A stretch of DNA of 64,000 bases from Candidatus Magnetomicrobium cryptolimnococcus (GTDB taxonomy: Bacteria; Nitrospirota; Thermodesulfovibrionia; Thermodesulfovibrionales; Magnetobacteriaceae), in assembly GCA_018606805.1 (NCBI GenBank), contig JAGYWI010000007.1, forward strand, positions 83,312 to 147,311, in the 5' to 3' direction. The translations under genes and the position numbers were made by a program. Shown here piece after piece: positions 46,661 through 55,625 of this stretch. Numbering within the stretch: position 1 is the first letter of the stretch; each line of letters begins with the position of its first letter. The notes beneath the pieces were generated by a model. It was not told where the DNA came from and did not search any database. It saw nothing but the letters and a program-made list of their open reading frames with translations.

Positions 46661-47638
46661 ATGGAAGAAAAGGGATATTTAATGCAACGGGAATACGATC
46701 CAATAGTTAGTTTAAAAGACGAATGGAATGACTTTATTGATGAAATAGGCTCTAAAGATAAAGAATTTGCAGGCTTCAAAACCGGCTTAGAAGACCTTGA
46801 TAAAGCCCTAAATGGGCTTCAGGGACTTATAGTGCTTGGCGGCTTACCGGGAGTTGGCAAAACTACACTTGCACTACAAATGGCACTATCGGTGCTTTTA
46901 AAGCATAATACACCAATGATATATTATACATTAGATACGGAAAAAACTGAAATCATGGTCAAACTACTTTCTCACTTAAGTAAGATACCGTATCAAATAT
47001 TTAAAACTAAAAACATGGATGCCCTCGATACAAATAAGTTCGACAGACAAGCATACCTTGATTACATCAAAGTAAAAGAAGACATAGTAAATATCTATGA
47101 CAAGATTTTTATAATAAATGCCAAACGCTCACAAATATCTACAGTTAAGATACGTTCACAAGCAACTAAAATCAAACAACTAACAAACGCTAGTAGTGTA
47201 TTTATTGTAGTAGACTATATAGAAAACTTTCCAGTAGAAGTGGAATCTCCGGATAGCTTAACCAAATACGACAACCTCTTAACAACCTTTAAAGAATTGC
47301 AAATAGAACTAAATGCTTGCATACTAATAGTAAGCCGCAAAAGTATAAGTTCTTACAAAGACTACCAAAGAGGCAACTTTAAAGGCGCACTACCAATAGA
47401 ATATAAAGGGGATAGCGGTTTATTATTGGTTTGCCGCAATGAATCAGAAAAACCAACAGAACCAGACAAGATAAAGAAATGTCTCTTTAACGACTATACT
47501 CGACTTGAAAACTTTGACTTTAACCCTATATCAAAACAAGAAATGTCCCTTATGATAATTAAAAACAGATTCGGCATAACAGGCCAACTCTCACTGACAT
47601 TCTACCCCGAACTGGCACGCTTTGAACAAAAGAAATAA
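46661..47638 (+). CDS. DnaB C-terminal-like RecA-fold ATPase
   Basis: 325 residues from ATG 46661 (AGGAGG lies 14 bases upstream, rather far; TTG 46625 is an alternative start). It has Walker A GGLPGVGKTTLA, a strand FIVVDYIENFPVE as Walker B, and a C-terminal KNRFGITGQLSLTFYPELARFE close to the DnaB end motif. The DnaB N-terminal primase-contact domain is absent, as in phage or regulatory homologues. Function unknown. Confidence 0.85.
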   Translation: MEEKGYLMQREYDPIVSLKDEWNDFIDEIGSKDKEFAGFKTGLEDLDKALNGLQGLIVLGGLPGVGKTTLALQMALSVLLKHNTPMIYYTLDTEKTEIMVKLLSHLSKIPYQIFKTKNMDALDTNKFDRQAYLDYIKVKEDIVNIYDKIFIINAKRSQISTVKIRSQATKIKQLTNASSVFIVVDYIENFPVEVESPDSLTKYDNLLTTFKELQIELNACILIVSRKSISSYKDYQRGNFKGALPIEYKGDSGLLLVCRNESEKPTEPDKIKKCLFNDYTRLENFDFNPISKQEMSLMIIKNRFGITGQLSLTFYPELARFEQKK

Positions 47639-47656
47639 AATGATAACACGGTTCAT

Positions 47657-47695
47657 AGGTAACAAAAATCAAGGGCAGACCTACGTGTCTGCCCT
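47657..47695. repeat. AGGTAACAAAAA end next to a GGGCAGAC hairpin
   Basis: AGGTAACAAAAATCAAGGG is continuous with a perfect 9-bp stem AGGGCAGAC / GTCTGCCCT (47672-47680 / 47687-47695, loop CTACGT). It stands between convergent genes and could end transcription from both, but it also links the 37750 element to the 55125 module. Confidence 0.7.
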
Positions 47696-47742
47696 ATGCT
47701 TATTATCTACACTCGTGTTTTATCAAATCGCAATGCGCTATA

Positions 47743-48501
47743 TTATTCAATGATTTTAGCCATACCAAACCCCATATTACATCTTTCACCAAAACCAGCC
47801 TCATAGCCAAGTTTAATTAACTCTGGATTGCCTGATATTACGAATGGTGCTTTATAGGCTATTATATTATTTTTTAAAAACTGAATCTTTTTTTGAATTT
47901 TACCCTCTCTACGTTCAATATATTTTCTATCAAACTCAAACCCAAATCCTGTGTCTCTTGGCTCATATCCATAAATTAGCCGATACTTATTAATAAGTCC
48001 TGTCTTTATTGCATCTGCAAAATCACTTTCATTGTATCTTATATAATGTATATAATTGTTCTCTACCCTTTTTGATACCGTTAATGGCGACAACGTTGTA
48101 AAGGCCATTATATTAGTAAATCTTGGGTCTTTTACATATGAAACTTCCTCTATGGACAGCTCCTCATTACCAATATGTATTATAGAATTATTTTTATGTA
48201 AAACTGCATCTACTAATACATCAAGTAACTCTCTCACTGGCGAGGATATATACCAAACAAGCCTTTCATGTTTAAATAAGATAACATCATTTTCTATTGA
48301 ATAGGATTTAGCAATTAGGTTAGAAAAGGTGAAAATATCGCGCTTAATTTCACCACTACCTTTATGCGGTTTACATAACATAGAGGGAATATCTAATATT
48401 TTTCTTAAAATTCTATAGATAAATGTAGTTAAAGAGTAATTATAGTTTATTGGCAGTTTAGTAAGTGCCTTTTTTTGGCTTATAGATAGTTTTATTCTCA
48501 T
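47743..48501 (-). CDS. cas6: CRISPR-associated Cas6-like endoribonuclease, orphan
   Basis: 252 residues from ATG 48501 (MRIKLSISQ); a longer frame to 48546 adds an unlikely hydrophobic leader. The C-terminal motif EAGFGERCNMGFGMAKI is the Cas6 glycine-rich loop (GxGxxxxxGFG), and the core shows a RAMP-like ferredoxin arrangement (SPLTVSKRVEN in the middle). Cas6 cuts pre-crRNA. No CRISPR array or other cas gene is in this window, so it stands alone or serves a remote array. The catalytic His is not clear by eye. Confidence 0.85.
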   Translation of the reverse strand: MRIKLSISQKKALTKLPINYNYSLTTFIYRILRKILDIPSMLCKPHKGSGEIKRDIFTFSNLIAKSYSIENDVILFKHERLVWYISSPVRELLDVLVDAVLHKNNSIIHIGNEELSIEEVSYVKDPRFTNIMAFTTLSPLTVSKRVENNYIHYIRYNESDFADAIKTGLINKYRLIYGYEPRDTGFGFEFDRKYIERREGKIQKKIQFLKNNIIAYKAPFVISGNPELIKLGYEAGFGERCNMGFGMAKIIE

Positions 48502-48911
48502 GATATTATTATTGCAATATACATGCCAAATATACAAGGCAATCAAAAATAATAATATTATTTAAAAACAATAACTTATAAATTAAGCGAATTCTACACA
48601 TACTTAAAAAATATGAAATTTATGCCATACCCTATGGAGTATACACCATAGTGTTATTGATAGCCTGCGAGGAAGGTGCGCCTCCACAATACCATTAAGT
48701 TCAGGAATATTAAGTTAAAGCATAGTAAATATAGAAGGACAACTAAGAGATAACAAGCTAAAAGTTTTAGGAAGTGCGAAGGCGCACTCCCGTAAGGTGC
48801 GTAGGCGCACTCCCGTAAGGTGCGAAGGCGCACTCCCGTAAGGGGTGCGGGGTTTGGAAGTGCGCCTACGCACCTTTTTCGAAAAGAGTTTTCCCCCGCT
48901 CTTCTATTTCT
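48502..48911. repeat. Repeat family B copy with three tandem GGTGCG palindromes
   Basis: 410 bp without a gene. CATTAAGTT-type end at about 48690; CTAAAAGTTTTAGGAAGTGC follows. Then three tandem copies of a 22-24-base unit GGTGCGNAGGCGCACTCCCG (48774-48848), GGGGTGCGGGG, and another inverted unit GTGCGCCTACGCACC at about 48862, ending in the GAAAAGAGTTTTCCCCCGC core. In other copies this position has no unit or one. AT-rich spacer to about 48600 holds nothing recognisable. Confidence 0.85.
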
Positions 48912-49751
48912 TTACATAGCAAAACCGACGGTTAATCCGCCATAGACAACAGTAGCACCACCACCATCGTAGCTATTTGCACGAATGATATTCCTAAAAA
49001 TTCTTCTGGCATCATCATCAAGAGGGAACGACACTGCCATCATAGGAGTGGCATAAATTGCCTTGTATACTGGAATTGTTGCTGATACTGACAGATTACT
49101 ATGATAAAAACAATCTAAATCACTACCATCTTGCTCAGTACCCATAATTACGTTATCAACAACATAACTAGCAGTAGCGCCAAGGTTTAATGCAATATCA
49201 TAGGGCAATGCAAATGAATGACCGAGTTTTAATTCAAAATATGAGCCTCTGCCCTCCCTAAAATCATAGTACCATGTAAAACTTGGTTTTAAAAGCACAT
49301 CATAGCCAGCCGTCAGAAATACTTCTTGCGTATCTTCGATGCCATCTAATTGATAATATATCTGGCCAACGCCAAGACTTAATTTATCAAAGCCGTGGGT
49401 GTAGCTCACAGTATAATCAGTCTCTGTTGTTTTATTCTTATCAGAATCGTAGTTTGACCAATAATTAACAGCAAGACCATAATATGAAAACGTAACAGAT
49501 GGCTCAATAACACCTTTATTGCTTAGAGTTTGTCCCCTCCACATATAATGAGAGCAATACCCAATGTTTGCATCCGCTGCAAAAGGACTTTCCTCCTCCA
49601 CGGCTGGTTCGGAAAGTGGGCGGTCGTGCATTTGACCATAAGCATTACTCTGCCCCTCATCCTCCGTAGAAGTTCCAGTATCAGCGGCATAAGCACTTGA
49701 ACACAAAAGCACCAGTAAGAACAACATCACCATTTTAGTTAAAAATTTCAC
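48912..49751 (-). CDS. TorF-family putative outer-membrane porin
   Basis: 279 residues from GTG 49751 (AGGAGG 7 bases upstream). Signal peptide ends near SSAYAA. The mature protein has NIGYCSHYMWRGQTLSNKGVIEPSVTFSYYGLAVNYWSNY, the characteristic start of TorF-like 'SRYxxRG' outer-membrane barrels, then alternating amphipathic strands and a C-terminal aromatic-type strand GLTVGFAM. It follows amtB, so it may supply nitrogen compounds across the outer membrane. Confidence 0.85.
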   Translation of the reverse strand: MKFLTKMVMLFLLVLLCSSAYAADTGTSTEDEGQSNAYGQMHDRPLSEPAVEEESPFAADANIGYCSHYMWRGQTLSNKGVIEPSVTFSYYGLAVNYWSNYDSDKNKTTETDYTVSYTHGFDKLSLGVGQIYYQLDGIEDTQEVFLTAGYDVLLKPSFTWYYDFREGRGSYFELKLGHSFALPYDIALNLGATASYVVDNVIMGTEQDGSDLDCFYHSNLSVSATIPVYKAIYATPMMAVSFPLDDDARRIFRNIIRANSYDGGGATVVYGGLTVGFAM

Positions 49752-49809
49752 AAAAGACCTCCTAAAAATTTTTATATTTTTATCGGTTATATTCAAATAA
49801 ATAATAAAG

Positions 49810-51105
49810 CTATTTATCTAATTCATAACCATGTTCACCATGGATAGAAATATCAAGACCGGTAAATTCATCTTCCTCAGAAACCCTCAAGCCAATAACA
49901 ACATCAAGCACCTTCAAGATTATAAAAGATACAACAAACACATAAACAATAGTTGCACACACGGCAAGCGCCTGCATTAAAAAAAGCTTCGGATTTCCAA
50001 AAAATAAACCATCCGTACCACCCCATGCCTTTGAAGCAAACAATCCTGTAGCCAAAGCACCCCATATACCACCAGCACCATGAATGCCTAACACATCTAA
50101 AGAATCATCATAACGAAACATTGGTTTCACTATACTGACGGCAAAGTAACAAATAATTCCAGCCGCACCACCTACGATAATTGATGACATCGGACTAATA
50201 AACCCAGCAGCTGGCGTTATTGCGACAAGACCGGCCACAGCACCACTGACTACACCAAGGGCTGTTGGCTTACCTCTGTGCACCCACTCAGTAAATAGCC
50301 ATCCAAGCGCTGCTGCACCTGTTGCCGTATTTGTCGTTACAAAGGCCAAAGAGGCTAGCCCATCGGCAGCCAAAGCGCTTCCAGCATTAAACCCAAACCA
50401 TCCAAACCACAAAAGGGCAGCACCTATTATTGTCATTGGCAGATTATGCGGCATCATAGGCTCAGTACCATAACCACGCCTTTTACCTATAACGATAATA
50501 GCTGCCGCTGCTGCCACTGCCGAGTTAATGTGAACAACCGTGCCACCGGCAAAATCAAGGGCACCCAGCTTTGTGCTTATCCAGCCACCACCCCATACCC
50601 AGTGACAAAGCGGTGAATATATTACAGTAACCCATATAACCGAAAATATCATTAATGCTGAAAACTTCATTCTCTCTGCAAATGCTCCAGTTATAAGTGC
50701 TGGGGTTATTATTGCAAACATGCCCTGAAACATCATAAATATAAGATGCGGATAGCCCTTGCCCTCTGGCGGCTCAAGCCCCACACCACTTAAAAACACA
50801 TAGTCAAGCCCACCGATAAAACCACCTACATCAGAACCAAACGACAGGGAATAACCCCATAAAACCCAAACCACGCTTATAATACACAGTATAATAAAGC
50901 TGTGCATAATGGTTGCCAAGACATTTTTCTTTCTAACCATCCCACCATAGAAAAGCCCCAGTCCTGGCGTCATCAGCATAACAAGCGCCGTTGACATTAA
51001 AAGCCATGCCGTGGCACCAGTATCTATTTTCGGTCCTTCATCAGCACCATAGGCGCTTACTGCAAAACCAATCAACATCAAAAACACGTACAGTAACCTT
51101 TTCAT
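49810..51105 (-). CDS. amtB: Ammonium transporter Amt
   Basis: 431 residues with a cleavable signal (SAYGADEG), AMT start MTPGLGLFYGGMVRKKN, first pore His in DFAGGTVVHINS and second in VLGIHGAGGIWG, and a C-terminal cytoplasmic tail with SEEDEFTGLDISIHGE that contacts PII. GGAGG lies before the ATG. GlnB and GlnA genes are upstream on the same strand. Confidence 0.97.
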   Translation of the reverse strand: MKRLLYVFLMLIGFAVSAYGADEGPKIDTGATAWLLMSTALVMLMTPGLGLFYGGMVRKKNVLATIMHSFIILCIISVVWVLWGYSLSFGSDVGGFIGGLDYVFLSGVGLEPPEGKGYPHLIFMMFQGMFAIITPALITGAFAERMKFSALMIFSVIWVTVIYSPLCHWVWGGGWISTKLGALDFAGGTVVHINSAVAAAAAIIVIGKRRGYGTEPMMPHNLPMTIIGAALLWFGWFGFNAGSALAADGLASLAFVTTNTATGAAALGWLFTEWVHRGKPTALGVVSGAVAGLVAITPAAGFISPMSSIIVGGAAGIICYFAVSIVKPMFRYDDSLDVLGIHGAGGIWGALATGLFASKAWGGTDGLFFGNPKLFLMQALAVCATIVYVFVVSFIILKVLDVVIGLRVSEEDEFTGLDISIHGEHGYELDK

Positions 51106-51194
51106 AATAAATATACCTCCAATTTAGAACATGAGATAGCTTTTTATAATTTTTTTCTTGCTATGCCCATGTCTTTTATAACATAATTGTAGAT

Positions 51195-51275
51195 AACTTA
51201 AAGTCTGACATTTACCCGGCAGGATAGGCGGCACCCAATCTCCGTTTAATCCTGCGGGGATTTTTTTTAAAAACA
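51195..51275 (+). ncRNA. Candidate small RNA or plus-strand terminator between glnA and amtB
   Basis: On the plus strand CCCGGCAGGAT and ATCCTGCGGGG (about 51213-51266) form a stem closed over 23 bases and followed by eight T residues, the form of an intrinsic terminator. A TTGCTA/CATAAT pair with 18-base spacing lies just upstream (51164-51193). Both flanking genes are on the minus strand, where no T-run follows. This could be an antisense small RNA, or simply the leader structure of amtB read from the other side. Confidence 0.3.
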
Positions 51276-51287
51276 ACCTGCTACTGT

Positions 51288-52700
51288 TTAAATATCATAG
51301 TACAGGTAAAACTCATATGGATGTGGTCTCATCCTAACGGCATCAACCTCTTTTTCCCTCTTATAGCCTATCCACGTCATAATGGCATCTTCCGTGAAGA
51401 CATCGCCTTTTTTTAAGAACTCGTGGTCATCTTCGAGATTTTTGAGAGATTCTTCAAGGCTACCGGGCATTTGCGGGACTTGTGCCAACTCCTCAGGGTC
51501 TAAATCGTATAGGTCCTTATCAAGAGGCTGCCCCGGATCTATCTTATTTTCAATACCATCAATACCAGCCATCAGCATAGCTGCAAACGCTAGATACGGA
51601 TTACAGGATGGGTCTGGATAACGCACTTCACAACGTTTAGCCTTCGGACTTGCCGAGTACATCGGGATTCTTATGGAAGCCGAACGGTTTCTTGCCGAGT
51701 ATGCAAGGTTTACTGGTGCTTCATAGCCGGGCACTAACCGTTTGTACGAATTAGTGGTTGGGTTTGTCAACGCAGCAAGAGACTTGGAATGGGCAAGTAT
51801 ACCACCAATATAGTGAAGAGCCATTTCACTTAATCCAGCATAGCCGCTGCCTGCAAAAAGGGGCTCACCGCCTTTCCAAATACTTTGGTGCGTGTGCATA
51901 CCGGAGCCGTTATCACCAAATAATGGTTTTGGCATAAACGTAACGGTCTTATTGTGTTTATATGCTACATTTTTGATTACATACTTAAAGGTCATTAGCT
52001 TATCGGCCATGTTTACAAGCGGGGAAAACTTCATATCTATTTCGCCCTGCCCTGCCGTTGCCACTTCATGGTGTTGAGCCTCTACTTCTATACCATATTT
52101 TTGGAGCATAAGCACCATTTCAGTTCTTATGTCTTCTAACGAATCCGTCGGGGATACTGGGAAATAGCCTTCCTTGTATCTTGGCTTATAACCAAGGTTT
52201 GGTCCTTCATCTTTACCGCTATTCCAGATACCTTCCTTTGAGTCAATAAAATAATAACCACTGTTTGATGTCTGATCAAAGCGAATATCATCAAATATAA
52301 AAAATTCAGCCTCCGGTCCAAAGTAAGCAATATCGCCAAGACCAGTAGAAAGCAAATAATTAACCGCCTTTTGAGCAATAAACCGTGGGTCTCTCGAGTA
52401 CGGTTCTTTTGTTATAGGGTCAAGTATGTTGCATATGAGGGACATCGTAGGATACTTTTTAAATGGATCAAGCGCAGCAGTGTTACCATCCGGTAACACA
52501 AGCATATCTGAGGCATTAATTGCCTGCCAACCTCTTATTGATGAGCCATCAAAACCAAAACCTTCTTCAAAAGAGCTTTCCTCTAATTGATCAATAGGCA
52601 CTGAAAAATTCTGCCATACGCCCGGAAAATCAGTAAAAATCAGGTCTACCATTACAACGCTATTCTTCTTTGCAAACTCAAGTACTTCCTTAGGTGTCAT
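51288..52700 (-). CDS. glnA: Glutamine synthetase type I
   Basis: 470 residues of GSI-beta type: [18 protein letters not shown] site [10 protein letters not shown] ([12 protein letters not shown]), NRSASIRIP, and the adenylylation site [12 protein letters not shown] with Tyr. The strong SD AAGGAGGAT precedes the ATG. The Tyr site means activity is expected to be controlled by AMP transfer. Confidence 0.98.
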   Translation of the reverse strand: MTPKEVLEFAKKNSVVMVDLIFTDFPGVWQNFSVPIDQLEESSFEEGFGFDGSSIRGWQAINASDMLVLPDGNTAALDPFKKYPTMSLICNILDPITKEPYSRDPRFIAQKAVNYLLSTGLGDIAYFGPEAEFFIFDDIRFDQTSNSGYYFIDSKEGIWNSGKDEGPNLGYKPRYKEGYFPVSPTDSLEDIRTEMVLMLQKYGIEVEAQHHEVATAGQGEIDMKFSPLVNMADKLMTFKYVIKNVAYKHNKTVTFMPKPLFGDNGSGMHTHQSIWKGGEPLFAGSGYAGLSEMALHYIGGILAHSKSLAALTNPTTNSYKRLVPGYEAPVNLAYSARNRSASIRIPMYSASPKAKRCEVRYPDPSCNPYLAFAAMLMAGIDGIENKIDPGQPLDKDLYDLDPEELAQVPQMPGSLEESLKNLEDDHEFLKKGDVFTEDAIMTWIGYKREKEVDAVRMRPHPYEFYLYYDI

Positions 52701-52747
52701 CCATCCTCCTTAAAAACCGCTATTAAAATTAGTCTTATTTAAATCAC

Positions 52748-52764
52748 GGAATACGCCGTATTCC
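52748..52764. promoter_or_regulatory. Perfect palindrome upstream of glnA
   Basis: GGAATACGCCGTATTCC is a perfect 8-bp inverted repeat around a central C, 48 bases before the glnA ATG, and is preceded on the gene strand by TTTTTTTT, the possible end of the glnB transcript. It looks like an operator for a dimeric regulator; no sigma-54 promoter was found nearby. Confidence 0.5.
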
Positions 52765-52800
52765 TTCAAAAAAAACACGCTGCCTTTAACTACATCAACA

Positions 52801-53148
<348 letters not shown>

Positions 53149-53187
53149 TTAGTTTAAATAATAAGCCTACTTTTATATATCATTATA

Positions 53188-53376
53188 CTAAATACTTACA
53201 TCACACTCCTTTTTAATATGATATTTTTTAATTCGATAAGTTATCATCCGCTCCGTTATCCCAAGACGCTTCGCTGCCTCCGACTTCTTCCAATTGCAAT
53301 CATTCAACGCCTTCGTTATCTCTTCTTTTTCCATAACTATCACCTTATCCTTTAAAGAACTTATAATGATACTCAT
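53188..53376 (-). CDS. Stand-alone NifA-type HTH (Fis-like) small protein
   Basis: 62 residues. Residues 15-56 (MEKEEITKALNDCNWKKSEA then AKRLGITERMITYRIKKYHI) are the C-terminal DNA-binding helix-turn-helix of NifA/NtrC-type activators, with no sigma-54 ATPase domain in front. GGGGGA 8 bases before the ATG makes it a real start. It lies 48 bases upstream of glnB, in the same direction, so a local regulator of the nitrogen genes is likely. It could instead be the remnant of a full-length activator. Confidence 0.8.
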   Translation of the reverse strand: MSIIISSLKDKVIVMEKEEITKALNDCNWKKSEAAKRLGITERMITYRIKKYHIKKECDVSI

Positions 53377-53547
53377 ACATATTCCCCCAAAAGATTATAT
53401 TATATATGCTATAATATTAGCAATAAGCATGCCAAAATACATACCCTTATTTATTTGTTTTTAATATATAAAAGTAATACAAATATGTAGATGGCTACGA
53501 TTTTGTAAAAAATGACTTACAATTTTGTAATTAAGAGGAGTACATGA

Positions 53548-54273
53548 ATGCTTATATACATTTTTTATGCTGTTTCAGTTGAAGCAACACACCTGCTAAG
53601 TGCCATTGAAGATAAAACCTTGCTATCTGAAACCCCAAAGACAGTTTCAGGCAAACTCTCAGGGCACAACATACTTGCTGTAGAAACAGGTATCGGCAAG
53701 GTAAACGCCGCTCACGCCATAACTGCCACAATAACTCAAAGAGAAAGACCCAATATAATTATAAATTTCGGCATTGCCGGTGCCTATCCAAATACAGGAT
53801 TAGCCGTAGGAGACATCGCCATTTGTATAAAGGAAATCTACGCAGATGAAGGCCTACATACAGAAAACGGCATACTTGGCATGCAAGAAATCGGTATCCC
53901 TATATTAAAGACAAATAATACCAGCTATTATAATGAGTTTCCGTTAAATAAAAAACTTGCTCAAACCATCTTATCAACAAACAATATTAAAGCCCAAATC
54001 GGTACATTTATAACCCTCTCATCCTGCACAACTACCAATAGCCGAGCACTCTACCTACAAAACAAATATAACGCCCTCTGTGAAACTATGGAAGGCGCTG
54101 CCATTGCACACATTTGCACCATCTACAACATCCCCCTTATTGCAATCAGAGGGATAAGCAACATCGTGGAAAAACGCAATAAAAGTAAATGGAATATCCC
54201 TGCTGCTTCTAAAAACTGTACGGAAAGTGTTATACTATTCCTTAATAATTTGAAAAAAGAGGACATAGAATAA
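53548..54273 (+). CDS. mqnB: Futalosine hydrolase MqnB
   Basis: 241 residues of the nucleoside phosphorylase-like MTAN fold: TGIGKVNAAHAITATI, FGIAGAYPNTGLAVGDI, ETMEGAAIAHICTIYNIPLIAIRGISN (catalytic Glu/Asp region). MqnB releases hypoxanthine from futalosine in menaquinone synthesis. The stop overlaps the start of the Nudix gene (TAATG). Confidence 0.93.
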   Translation: MLIYIFYAVSVEATHLLSAIEDKTLLSETPKTVSGKLSGHNILAVETGIGKVNAAHAITATITQRERPNIIINFGIAGAYPNTGLAVGDIAICIKEIYADEGLHTENGILGMQEIGIPILKTNNTSYYNEFPLNKKLAQTILSTNNIKAQIGTFITLSSCTTTNSRALYLQNKYNALCETMEGAAIAHICTIYNIPLIAIRGISNIVEKRNKSKWNIPAASKNCTESVILFLNNLKKEDIE

Positions 54274-54818
54274 TGACAAAAATTATAAATAAAGAAACCC
54301 TATGGAATGGCAAACACCTAAAAGCCGTATTATACGAATACGGCAACTCAAAAAGCCCTAAACTGCGCTGGGAGGCTTTTAGTAGGTTAAATTGCTATGG
54401 CATAGTGGCTATAGTACCAATTACAAAGGATGGAGAGGTCATCGTAATAAAACAGTTTAGACCACCTGTGGAAAAGTACGTAGTGGAGTTTCCAGCAGGG
54501 CTAAACGACCGCTCCGAATCCCTAATAGATGTTGCTAAACGTGAATTACTCGAAGAAACCGGTTATAAAGCACAAACCATTAAGGAAATAGCCATAGGAC
54601 CACTATCAGCCGGCGCTTCCACAGAAGTACTCACCCTATATCTTGCAACCGGCCTCATACCTGTTAGTGAACAAAAACTAGATTTAGAAGAAGAAATAGA
54701 AATATTTAAGCTGCCATTTGACAAGTTTTATGACCATGTTTATAAACTTGAAAATGAAAATACGTATATTGATTTAAAATTGTATGGTCTTTTCGAACTA
54801 GCCAAAAAACATTTATAA
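54273..54818 (+). CDS. Nudix hydrolase, ADP-ribose pyrophosphatase type
   Basis: 181 residues with a full Nudix box GLNDRSESLIDVAKRELLEE followed by TGY (G-x5-E-x7-REUxEE) and upstream VVEFPAG. ADP-ribose diphosphatase is the usual activity of this length and layout (VIVIKQFRPPVEKY). It is translationally coupled to mqnB. Confidence 0.93.
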   Translation: MTKIINKETLWNGKHLKAVLYEYGNSKSPKLRWEAFSRLNCYGIVAIVPITKDGEVIVIKQFRPPVEKYVVEFPAGLNDRSESLIDVAKRELLEETGYKAQTIKEIAIGPLSAGASTEVLTLYLATGLIPVSEQKLDLEEEIEIFKLPFDKFYDHVYKLENENTYIDLKLYGLFELAKKHL

Positions 54819-54843
54819 AAAAAGATTTATGATGACACTGTTC

Positions 54844-55006
54844 CAATGCCATTAAGTTAAGTATATAGAAGAGCGGGGGAAAACCCTTTTAGGCAAAAGG
54901 TGCGTAGGCGCACTCCCAACCCCCGCACCCCCTTTCTTAAAACTTTTAGTCTGCCACTTATTTAGTTATTCCTCTTATCTTTTGCTACGTCAACTTAATA
55001 GCATTG
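54844..55006. repeat. Repeat family B, intact copy with terminal inverted repeats
   Basis: 163 bp bounded by CAATGCCATTAAGTTAAG (54844-54861) and, inverted, CAACTTAATAGCATTG (54991-55006), giving about 16-bp terminal inverted repeats. The interior holds GCGGGGGAAAACCCTTTT, an inserted GGTGCGTAGGCGCACTCCC palindrome in the place of the usual second hairpin arm, then CCCCCGCACCCC and AAAACTTTTAGTCTG. A non-autonomous MITE-like element; no transposase in the window. Confidence 0.85.
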
Positions 55007-55625
55007 TAGCTCTGTCCTTCCACTTGAGAAAAAACCCCCTCTGACTCTTTTTTCTACTGGTGCGCAAGCGCACCAGGTGTGCTACCACCGTGCAACACTG
55101 TCTCAACTCGATAATTATAAGCAGGGGGCAGACACATAGGTCTGCCCCTACACATCCATTTTCATTTGTAGGGGCGAACCTAGTGGCAAGCCCTTATGTA
55201 CAACACATGGTTAGTTGTAAAGTTTCTGCGTGGCTCCAAAGTAGTGAGAGGGGGTTTTAAGGGGGAGATATTTTTCCTCCCCCTTTTTGCGCCAAATCGG
55301 CGAATGGAAAGACAACCCCCGTTCTTTTTGGGGGTTGTCTTTCCATTCGCCGATTTACTCGTTATGCCTGCACAAACTTTGGGAAAAAATGTCATCCTGC
55401 CACAGTGTACAACATTTAGCACCTATTGTCAGGACAAAAGTTTTAGGAAAGGGGTGCGGGGGAAGAACCCTTTTGCCTAAAAGGGTTTTCCCCCGCTCTT
55501 CTATCCTTTTTCTTCTGCCTAAAAGGGTTTTCCCCCGCTCTTCTATTTCCTTAACTTAATGGCACTGGAACAGTGTCCTTCCCCTGAGCGTTTACGATGA
55601 TTTTCTCCAGCAACTTTTTTAATCT
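55007..55625. repeat. Dense palindrome island
   Basis: 620 bp without a believable gene. It holds CTGGTGCGC-AA-GCGCACCAG (55057-55076), the GGGGCAGAC hairpin at 55125-55148, an adjacent imperfect GGGGCGAACC one, a terminator-like AAGGGGGAG / CTCCCCCTT stem followed by TTTTT at about 55258-55289, a 27-bp perfect hairpin at 55294-55356, and two tandem family B half-copies at 55436-55580 ending CTTAACTTAATGGCACTGG. Short frames across it are repeat artefacts. Confidence 0.8.
55294..55356. repeat. 27-bp perfect inverted repeat with 9-base loop
   Basis: 55294-55320 is the exact reverse complement of 55330-55356; the stem starts AAATCGGCGAATGG and ends ACAACCCCC, loop GTTCTTTTT. No T-run follows, so it is not a simple terminator. 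Unlike the other palindromes, no second copy is seen in this window. Confidence 0.9.

Noticed and set aside
48547..48912. CRISPR array near cas6
   Set aside because: The repeated units are 22-24 bases in direct tandem without unique spacers, so this is not an array.
55060..55559. Overlapping short frames in the palindrome island
   Set aside because: They run through hairpin repeats and have no coding character.
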